From: SW132 sp038150125
Lineage (GTDB): Bacteria; Bacteroidota; Rhodothermia; Balneolales; Balneolaceae
Length of the DNA: 64,000 nt
Assembly: GCF_038150125.1 (NCBI RefSeq)
Contig: NZ_JBBVMF010000012.1
Span: 69,539-133,538, forward strand
Direction of reading: 5' to 3'
Shown here: positions 33,528 to 42,000 of the stretch, piece by piece
Layout of the letters: every line of letters starts with the position of its first letter
How positions within the stretch are numbered: the first letter of the stretch is position 1
Made by a program: the position numbers and the translations under genes
The notes under the pieces: model-generated
Databases searched by the model: none
Told to the model about the DNA's origin: nothing
What the model saw: only the letters and a program-made list of their open reading frames with translations

Positions 33528-34721
33528 TTAGGTATTTGATGATGTCATTTGATCTTCGGAAGTTGACCAGGACGGATTAAGCCAGTCATCCATATTATTA
33601 TAAAGAAGCTGAAACAGGCTCCGGCGGCTGATAATAAATCGGGCCTGGATAGTCATTCCTTTCTTTAGTTGTCCTTTGAAACCATTGGATAGCTCCAGAA
33701 ATGACTGGTCGATCGAACAGCGCACTTTAAAAAGGGGGCTGTTTTCAACCAATATCATGTCGGATGAAATGCTTTTAATCTTTCCGGATGCAGTACCCCA
33801 TTGATTGTGGTCAAATGCGTCAACCTGAAGTCTTACGTCCATATTTTCACTAAGCAGGCCAATATCATTTGGGGGTATGTAAACTTCCGCTACGATGGTT
33901 GTGTCAGGAGATAATTCAGCAATAACCTGGTTCGTATAAATGAAGCTGTTAGCAGATAAACTGTTCAAATTTTGAAGTGTCCCTGAGGCCGGTGAAAATA
34001 CCTCATACATTTTTTTCTTATTCTTTAGCTGAGACTGCTCAGATAGCAACTCTTCTACCTCGGTCTGAAACGCAGCTCCATCAAGACTCCACGTATTTTG
34101 TTGTTGTTCCAGGAAAAGCTTGAATTTATTCTCTTCCTGCTGAAGCAAATATTGACTTTCTTCCAATACTAATAGGCTTGTGGCACCTTGTTCATGAAGA
34201 TGTGTTTCCCTCTCGAACGATCTTTTCTTCTGATCGATAGTCTCGCGATAATTCAGCAACTGCTGCCTGAATTCAAGGGCAGCTCGTTTGTATCGTTCTG
34301 TTTTTAAGTCAGGTGTAAACTCAAAAAGTCTTACTACATTTGATTTTAAAAGATTGATATCGGAGATATATGTATCCAGTAGCTCCTTCCGGGATTGAAT
34401 AAAGCGGAGCCTGTCCCTGATATCTGCATCATCAAGAATGGCAATAACGTCTCCTTTTTTGATGTAGCTGTTTTCACCAACGGTCATCGATACAATATTT
34501 GCTGAAACCGGGGAAACGATTTTCATGACTTCATTAACTGGCCTTAGCATTCCCTGACCGCGTATTCCCACATCAACTTTTATGAAAGGAAGTGCACAGA
34601 TCACACCAATAACTGAAAGTACAACGGATGAGTAAATCAGTTTTGATTGTACCGTATGTTTTGAAAAGTTACTTTCTTGTGAATTATCTATAATCTCTTT
34701 CGGAAATAGTTCTTGTTTCAT
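33528..34721 (-). CDS. HlyD-family secretion periplasmic adaptor
   Basis: A 397-residue membrane-fusion protein. One N-terminal transmembrane helix (about residues 27-50), a biotinyl-lipoyl half ('VSANIVSMTVGENSYIKKGD'), a long coiled-coil hairpin (about 105-245, rich in Gln, Glu and Leu), the second lipoyl half ('MYEVFSPASGTLQNLNS'), and a beta-barrel with 'AEVYIPPNDIGLLSENMDV'. It links the C39 exporter to an outer-membrane channel, which is not encoded here. As first gene of the leftward operon, its upstream region carries a pair of spaced direct repeats. Confidence 0.92.
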   Translation of the reverse strand: MKQELFPKEIIDNSQESNFSKHTVQSKLIYSSVVLSVIGVICALPFIKVDVGIRGQGMLRPVNEVMKIVSPVSANIVSMTVGENSYIKKGDVIAILDDADIRDRLRFIQSRKELLDTYISDINLLKSNVVRLFEFTPDLKTERYKRAALEFRQQLLNYRETIDQKKRSFERETHLHEQGATSLLVLEESQYLLQQEENKFKLFLEQQQNTWSLDGAAFQTEVEELLSEQSQLKNKKKMYEVFSPASGTLQNLNSLSANSFIYTNQVIAELSPDTTIVAEVYIPPNDIGLLSENMDVRLQVDAFDHNQWGTASGKIKSISSDMILVENSPLFKVRCSIDQSFLELSNGFKGQLKKGMTIQARFIISRRSLFQLLYNNMDDWLNPSWSTSEDQMTSSNT

Positions 34722-35199
34722 TTTTATGTTTCCCCGTAAACCTGCTCTGTTAATTTTTAGTAGTATTCTCCCAAATTTTAGTAATACCCTTTTACTTATG
34801 AGTCAATTTGAGTGAATTCCTTACAGAATTTTTTGGGAAAAATAGTTGGGGAAAGATCAATAATTCATAATCAATTGTTGTAGTTAATTGAGCTACAATC
34901 AGTTATGAGTGTTCTTTTAGATCTCTGAAGGCAGGATTTTGATATTTGGCAAATTTGCAAGAATTTAGATTTCATTCATCTTGGCATCAATCTGAATGCA
35001 GATGAAGAGATAACCTTTTATATTTCTGCCAAAAAAGTTGTGGGTTGGTGGAGATATTTGTGAGCATTTTATTCAATTATCTAAAACATTTATCAGCTCA
35101 AATCTTATAATTCAAAACTAAAAACTGATTCACTTCCATTTCCCATTACCATTTAGTATCGTTGGCACTGCTCGATACTTCACAGAATTAGATTGATGC
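34722..35199. promoter_or_regulatory. Divergent AT-rich control region of the peptide-export operon
   Basis: No gene is seen in these 478 bp. On the minus strand two similar half-sites, TATTACTAAAA (within 34775-34788) and TACTACTAAAA (within 34753-34766), are repeated 22 bp apart, about 30-65 bp before the HlyD gene. Two helical turns between direct repeats is typical of binding by a dimeric response regulator. The rightward MFS gene also starts from this region. No -35/-10 pair was assigned. Confidence 0.4.
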
Positions 35200-36729
35200 A
35201 TGCTCTATATTCAAAATAAGTTATCTAACACGTTTTATGCCCTCCTTGCTTTGCCGGCTACCGCCATGGGATTTGCCCTGTCGGTTCAGATTGCAGCGCT
35301 CAGCTGGCTGCTTACCTATCAATATGGTCTGGAGATTTCTGATATCGGGCTGGTCTGGGCAACCGGCCCCATTGCCGGTATCCTGGGGCAGGTTATTATC
35401 GGGATTATTAGTGATAACGTTTGGGTTTGGAATGGCCGCCGCCGCGTCTTTATCGTCATTGGCGGAACACTTGCTTCATTGATGCTGCTTGCACTTCCGA
35501 ACCTTGGCGTAATCCAGGCAAGTCTGGGTCTCGAAGCCATTCTCGGTATCGCCATTGTCATATCCATGATTTTGGATCTTTCCATTAACGTCTCCTTCAA
35601 TCCCACGCGCTCTATTATTGCTGATGTGACTCCAGAAGGAAGGGAGAGAACGAAAGGCTTTACCTGGATGCAGACCATTTCGGGGACGTTCGGTGTGCTA
35701 TCATACTTTATAGGCGCCACCGTCGGAAATATTGAGCTGATCTATTTTGGGGTTTTTCTTGTATTTCTCTTCTCCGTGATTCCGCCGTTTTTCATCAAAG
35801 AGCCAAAGTACCTGGGGCGTTACGGCGAGAACGAAGCTGACATCGACAAAGAAGAAAAAGAAAGTGACATTCCGGGCAGCGTCAATGATGCGTCCCTGGC
35901 AGAGATCATAAAAGGCATTCGACCGCTCTGGGGATTCTTGATTTACGGGATTTATGCCATCATACGCCGCCTTAGCGGCTTTGAAGTTCCGGGCTACTAT
36001 TTTGAAATTTTTGCCCTCGGGCTCTCAATCCTTCTGATTGTGCAGGCATTGTTAAAATCAGAAGAGGGAAAAAGTAAAGAAGAAGCGGGTAAAATTGGAT
36101 TTCAAAAAGTACTTGCTGCCCATTCATTCTCCTGGATTGGGGTCCAGAGCATGTTTATCTATTTCTTCGCTTTTGTTGATTTCAGGATGCCCGGCATGGA
36201 AAATGAGGATATAGGCACGGTCGTAAACTGGAGCTTCTTCTCTCTGAATCTTGTAGCAGCTATCATTCCTGTGCTTGCACTTGAACCTCTTGCCAATAAG
36301 TTTGGACGCGTGAAAACCCACGCCACGTCATTGATTATAATGGCAGCAGGTTACCTTGCTATCGTTTTTATAGGCAGTTCACCTTATGTTGTATACGGCT
36401 TGATGGCAATTGTTGGTATAGGATGGGCGTCGGTGATTAGCCTGCCGTTTGCCATCATGTCCCAGAAAATTCAGCAGAACAAGATGGGGCTATATATGGG
36501 GCTGTTTAACCTTTCTGTGGTTTTGCCCCAGCTGGTATCGAGTTTTGCTGTGGGAGACATCGTGGAATCAGTGGAAAATAAAACCATCTTAATTATCATT
36601 TGTGCAGTTACGGTGGCCTTCTCCGCCGGCGCATGGTATATGGTTAAGGAACCTGAGGATGATCAGACCGATAACCCGGTACTGAAAGACCGCGACATTG
36701 AAGAAGAAAAAGATAGTACGGCAAATTAA
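35200..36729 (+). CDS. MFS sugar transporter, SLC45/sucrose-carrier-like
   Basis: A 509-residue membrane protein with about twelve helices and an acidic C-terminal tail. The N-terminal half has 'LALPATAMGFALSVQIAALS', 'VWATGPIAGILGQVIIGIIS' and 'NGRRRVFIVIGG', and 'DLSINVSFNPTRSIIAD' follows; these recall the GPH/SLC45 group of proton-coupled sugar carriers. The exact sugar is unknown. An AbgT-family gene follows 85 bp downstream on the same strand, so the two may share a transcript. ATG at 35200 gives the first helix at the expected place. Confidence 0.8.
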   Translation: MLYIQNKLSNTFYALLALPATAMGFALSVQIAALSWLLTYQYGLEISDIGLVWATGPIAGILGQVIIGIISDNVWVWNGRRRVFIVIGGTLASLMLLALPNLGVIQASLGLEAILGIAIVISMILDLSINVSFNPTRSIIADVTPEGRERTKGFTWMQTISGTFGVLSYFIGATVGNIELIYFGVFLVFLFSVIPPFFIKEPKYLGRYGENEADIDKEEKESDIPGSVNDASLAEIIKGIRPLWGFLIYGIYAIIRRLSGFEVPGYYFEIFALGLSILLIVQALLKSEEGKSKEEAGKIGFQKVLAAHSFSWIGVQSMFIYFFAFVDFRMPGMENEDIGTVVNWSFFSLNLVAAIIPVLALEPLANKFGRVKTHATSLIIMAAGYLAIVFIGSSPYVVYGLMAIVGIGWASVISLPFAIMSQKIQQNKMGLYMGLFNLSVVLPQLVSSFAVGDIVESVENKTILIIICAVTVAFSAGAWYMVKEPEDDQTDNPVLKDRDIEEEKDSTAN

Positions 36730-36814
36730 TCGCCTAAAACGTTGATTCATTGTCTGAATCTCTTATTTTCAAGCAATCGATTTTGAACCTCTGAATAAAA
36801 ACTGACGGATACTC

Positions 36815-38410
36815 GTGGCAAAACCCAATGATCAGTCCCAAAAGAAAACGCCCTCTTCTGAAGGTCAGGGAACGCTGTTTGATAAATTTCTAAACGGAAT
36901 CGAAAAGGCCGGTAATAAGCTGCCTGACCCAGCCATGCTTTTTTTCCTTCTGCTGGTTATTGTATGGGTACTGTCTGCATTTCTTTCCCCGTTCGATTTT
37001 GATGCGGTTCACCCGCGAACTGGTGATGAGCTTGTTATCAATAACCTTCTCACAGGAGAGAATCTTGCAAGTTTCCTGGCTAATATGGTGAACACGTTTG
37101 TGCTGTTTGCCCCGCTTGGTATTGTGCTTGTAGCTATGCTCGGTGTTGGTGTTGCGGAACATTCAGGCTGGATTGATGCGGGCCTGAAGAAACTTCTCGG
37201 ATTTACACCAAAATCTTTATTAACCCCAATGCTGATCCTGATTGCGATCGTCAGTCACACTGCAGCAGACGCCGGGTACGTACTGGTGATTCCTCTTGGA
37301 GGCGTGATATTTTATGCGGCCGGCCGACATCCGCTGGCCGGTATTGCCGCTGCATTTGCAGGCGTGAGCGGTGGTTTTTCAGCAAATTTTATACCGTCAG
37401 CCATCGACCCGCTACTGATGAGTTTCACGCTGGAGGCAGCCAGGATACTGGATCCCACAATTGAACTCAATCCGCTGAACAATATCTACTTTACAGGCCT
37501 TTCGAGCATTCTGATCGTTTCGGTCGGTTGGTTCATCACAGATAAAATTGTAGAGCCGAGGCTGGAAGGAATTGAAGTTGACGGAGATGAAGATGAAATG
37601 CCACAGCTCGAGACTGTGTCCGGCAGAGAAAGCCGGGCGTTTTGGCTCGGGTTTGGCGCAATGATTCTCGGTATTATTGGTCTGTTTTTGTGGGCCTGGC
37701 CGGAAGGTTCAGCACTCCGTGATCCTACTTGGGACAACCCCGAAGTTAGCTCCCTTTTTTCCTTCAATGCGCCTCTGATGCAGGCCATCGTGCCTCTGAT
37801 TTTTATTCTTCTGTTGATTCCAGGCGTGGTGTATGGCTACGCCTCAGGTAAGTACAATAGCTCGAAAGATATGATCGATAACATGACCAAGTCGATGCAG
37901 AGCATGGGCTACTACGTCGTGATGGCTTTTTTCTGCGCGTTGTTTATTGATGCATTCGGGAAATCAAATATTGGTTTGATGGTGGCTTTAAAGGGCGCCA
38001 ATGTCCTTGAAGCGCTGGCGCTTCCCGGCTCTGTCACGATTGTTGGTATTATATTTTTGAGTATGATCGTAAACCTTCTGGTTGGATCTGCATCCGCCAA
38101 ATGGGCTCTGATCGCTCCAATCTTTGTTCCTATGCTGATGCAGTTGGGCATCTCACCGGATCTTACTCAAGCTGCTTACCGAGTGGGCGACTCCGTATCA
38201 AACATTATCACTCCACTGCTGCCGTACTTCCCGCTTGTGGTGGTGTTCTGCCAGCGATATGTGAAGAAGACCGGTATCGGAACTCTTATTTCCATGATGA
38301 TTCCCTATTCCATTATCTTTTCGATTACATGGACTATTTTCCTTCTTATTTATTGGTGGATCGGAATACCGCTGAGTTTTGAAGCAAATTACGTGTACCC
38401 GGCGCCTTAA
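36815..38410 (+). CDS. AbgT family transporter
   Basis: A 531-residue membrane protein. 'IEKAGNKLPDPAMLFFLLL' near the N-terminus and 'AVSHTAADAGYVLVIPLGG'-type sequence ('IVSHTAADAGYVLVIPLGG'), with 'GVSGGFSANF', are hallmarks of AbgT carriers. The C-terminal 'NLLVGSASAKWALIAPIFVP' and 'QAAYRVGDSVSNIITPLLPY' are also family motifs. Known members import p-aminobenzoyl-glutamate or export sulfonamides. The start is GTG at 36815. No abgA/abgB hydrolase gene is next to it, so the substrate is open. Confidence 0.93.
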   Translation: MAKPNDQSQKKTPSSEGQGTLFDKFLNGIEKAGNKLPDPAMLFFLLLVIVWVLSAFLSPFDFDAVHPRTGDELVINNLLTGENLASFLANMVNTFVLFAPLGIVLVAMLGVGVAEHSGWIDAGLKKLLGFTPKSLLTPMLILIAIVSHTAADAGYVLVIPLGGVIFYAAGRHPLAGIAAAFAGVSGGFSANFIPSAIDPLLMSFTLEAARILDPTIELNPLNNIYFTGLSSILIVSVGWFITDKIVEPRLEGIEVDGDEDEMPQLETVSGRESRAFWLGFGAMILGIIGLFLWAWPEGSALRDPTWDNPEVSSLFSFNAPLMQAIVPLIFILLLIPGVVYGYASGKYNSSKDMIDNMTKSMQSMGYYVVMAFFCALFIDAFGKSNIGLMVALKGANVLEALALPGSVTIVGIIFLSMIVNLLVGSASAKWALIAPIFVPMLMQLGISPDLTQAAYRVGDSVSNIITPLLPYFPLVVVFCQRYVKKTGIGTLISMMIPYSIIFSITWTIFLLIYWWIGIPLSFEANYVYPAP

Positions 38411-39018
38411 TCAGTTGCTTATTCAGACCCGAGCATTTCCGGCGGCTGCCGGACTTCTGTCAGCATCGGTGCACCGTAGTGATTTTTCATCGGATGAATT
38501 CGCTTCATCCGGTGAATTATGCGAGCTATAAGTAAATCATGGTATAGAACTGAGAAGTATTGCTCCAGATAGGACCTGCAAGACCGCGAACGAAGAGAGC
38601 TGCTGGCAGAGTCTGGTCTGAGTATTGACTGCGAGCTTTTGATTTGAAGACGCCGACCTATCGACGGGAATATGCCCCTTAAAAACTCATCTGATGACGC
38701 TAAATTGTCGGATGAGGGTCTAATCAGTTCTGCTGATACCAAAAATAGAAACTCCACAGGCGCTCTCTTAGATGATCAGCAGCCTGAATCTGCTTTTCCC
38801 CAATAACCTTTATTAAGCCATTCTTATCATCTCTGAATAGTGCAACTTGCGTCCATCTTCTGTATTTCTTGAATACTGTTCATGCCAGGTGATAAAAATG
38901 GTTTGACATAGTTTTAATTTGAATGACGCATTACTAAGTGATTGAGCCTTTTCGGGGATTTCAATTTTCAGAAAAATTATCACTACATCAAACCTCAATT
39001 CAAAATCAAACCAGCCCC
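38411..39018. other. 608-bp gap between the AbgT gene and the giant surface-protein gene
   Basis: It contains a hairpin with 13-bp arms at 38486-38516 (TTCATCGGATGAA / TTCATCCGGTGAA, five-base loop, one mismatch). The minus-strand frames here (38419-38757 and 38813-38998) have compositions unlike real genes and no family resemblance; they may be decayed coding DNA. The promoter of the following gene must lie near the right end. Confidence 0.4.
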
Positions 39019-42000
39019 ATGAGAGAGCTATTTATAGACAATGTTTCTAATCTATCACGCAGACTTAAGCCTATAATTCAGAGTATACTCATCCTTACGC
39101 TTTCGCTGATAACATCGCTGTCATACGGTCAGATTACCGTCACAAATACCGATGATTCAGGTACCGGTTCATTACGATGGGCCATTGATCAGGCGAATGC
39201 AAATCCTGATGCGAGCGAGATTGAGTTCGATATTCCAGGCAGTGGTCCTCATATCATCCAGCCGCAGACAGAATACGCATCATTTTCCGCTCCAATTAAT
39301 ATTGATGGCATGTCAGAGCCTGACTACACACTTGGCACACCAGCCATCGTAATTGATGGAAGCCAGATTGAAGATGGGGCCGGGCTCGTGTTCACCGGCA
39401 GTGCAGGTGGCAGCGACGTCGGTTCCATATCGATCATCAATTTTGAAAATTCTGGGATTCGAATAATCGGCGATGCTGTAACCATTGAGGGATGCTTCAT
39501 CGGAGTTGACCCGGATGGTAATGAAGGGCCAAATGGAGTAGGTATTAGTGTCGTAAACTCAGTAAATCACCAAATTGGCGGAACTTCGATTTCGAGACGA
39601 AACGTGATTTCTGCAAATAGAGTAGGAATCGATTTCGAACCAGGAAGTGGCCTCAATACAGTTGAAGGAAATTATATAGGCACAACAACCGATGGGACTC
39701 AGGCACTCGGCAACAAATTTAATATTCGGATAGGGGGCAGCCATGACAATATAATAGGAGGGACGACGCCCCTTGAGAGAAATATCATTTCAGGAGCTTA
39801 CCTTGAAACAGTTAATGGAAGGCAAGAAGGCGGAGCAGGAATCTTTCTCACAGCCGGCACTTCATCAAGTAACACTGTTGAAGTGTCTACAGGTAATATA
39901 ATTACAGGTAACTATATAGGAACTGACGTTACCGGATCGGTTGCATTACCCAATGGGAGCGGCGGTGTGCTGTTGCTGGTTGGGTCAACTGATAACCAGG
40001 TTGGTGGTGAGAATACAGGAGAAGGAAATGTAATATCCGGAAATGGTCAGTATGGAGTATACTTTCAGGGAAATCCGGAACTCCAGGTGAGCAATAACAC
40101 CGTACAGGGAAACTATATCGGAGTTGATGCTACGGGTACGGCTCCTGTTCCAAACAATATTGGAGTCTTTTTCTGGGCTGATAACAGTTCGAATATTATC
40201 GGAACAAACGGGTCAGCTTCCGGTGGCAATGTGATTAGCGGAAATAGCACGACGGGTATATTAATCTTAAATGGTGAGGACAATGTAATTAGCGGGAATT
40301 ATATCGGGACGGATTACACGGGTATGGATGCAATCCCGAATGTTTTTGGTATTGAAAATCGCGGAAGCGGTGGTGTCATTGGCGGGACAGGTGCTGAAAG
40401 CAGGAATATAATTTCAGGCAACAGAAACACAGGTATAAATCTTGCACAAGCTTCAAATATAGTAGTGGAGGGAAATTATATTGGCTTAAACTCTGATGGC
40501 GACGATGCTATAGCAGGTCAGAGTCTTGGGCTAAGGGTCAATAGTGGCTCAGGACACACCATCACCGGAAATACGATATCAGGACATGAAAATCAGGCTA
40601 TTAGAATAGATAATAATGTGAATGGTGACGTTGGAGCTGAAAATATTACGGTAACTGGCAACATGATCGGAACTGATCCTACTGGCAGTTCAGTAATTGG
40701 TAATGCAGGCACAGGGATCGATGTTGTGGGATCATCAAATAACACAATTGGAGGAGAACTTGAAGCTGACAGAAATATTATTTCTGGTAATGGAGGGGTC
40801 TTTGATGGAGTGTTTATCAGGGCTACCGGTATCACGCTTTCATCCGGATCAAACAACAATACAATAAGCGGCAACTACATTGGATCTGATGCAAATGGAG
40901 ATTATGCTGAGGAGTTTACAAATTCATCCCACGGGATCCTGATCAGTTCCGGATCGTCAGGAAATATCATCGGCCTCGACGAGGGAGGCAACGGTGCAGG
41001 AAATGTGATATCAGGAAACGGAGCTCGAGTTAATGGTAATGGGATCTCTGTTACCGACAACTCGCTTCAAAACCGAATATCAGGAAATAGCATCTTTAAC
41101 AATGGAGGAACGGGTATCGATCTGGGTGACGATGGCACGACGGCAAATGATGATGGAGATGCCGATACGGGCCCCAATCAACTGCAAAATTACCCGGTAA
41201 TTGTCAGTTCATTGTATAATTTAAATAGTGATGAACTTACAATTGAGTATTCAATTTCGTCAGATATATCTGAGTCAGACTACCCCATTGAGGTTGAATT
41301 CTTCAAAAACCAGGGAAACCGCCAGGGTATTACTTACCTGGGATCTGATTCATATGAAGCGTCTGATGCCGGCACGGTGAAAGAGGTCACAATTCCAATA
41401 AGCGGATTAAACACGCTTAGTTTGGGGGAAGATGTCACATCCGTTGCAACCAGCGCAGATGGAAACAGTTCTGAATTTTCAGAGATATCAGAAGTAGTTG
41501 AGCTAATTTTACCACCTGGAATCGTGACGCTGTCATCGCCTCAGGATGGTACAACGGATATTTCAGTTAATCCAGGCCTGAGCTGGCAGTCCGTTTCCAA
41601 CGCAGACACTTATGATGTTCAGGTTTCAACACAATCTGATTTTTCTACAACGGTTGAAGATTTTACCGGACTAACCACGACTCAGGCAAGTGTAGGAGAA
41701 CTTGCTTATGAAACTGTGCATTACTGGCGAGCCCGGGCTGTCAATGAAGCAGGGCCAGGTGATTGGTCAGAAACGAGGTCATTCACCACAGAGGTAGAAA
41801 TTACAGATCCGCCGGCTCAGGTAACGCTTGTCTCTCCGGCTGAAGGTGCCACCGATATAGCTCTGTTCCCGATCCTGAGCTGGGATTCTGCAGAAACAGC
41901 TGAATCATACACGCTCCAGGTGTCAGAACTATCAGATTTCTCCACATTAGAGACAGATTTTTCCGGTATTACATTTGCACAATTTGAAGTGGGTGAATTA

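Noticed and set aside
38419..38757. Leftward 112-codon frame after the AbgT gene
   Set aside because: Low-complexity, serine- and arginine-rich translation without recognisable family or ribosome site; treated as non-coding or decayed.
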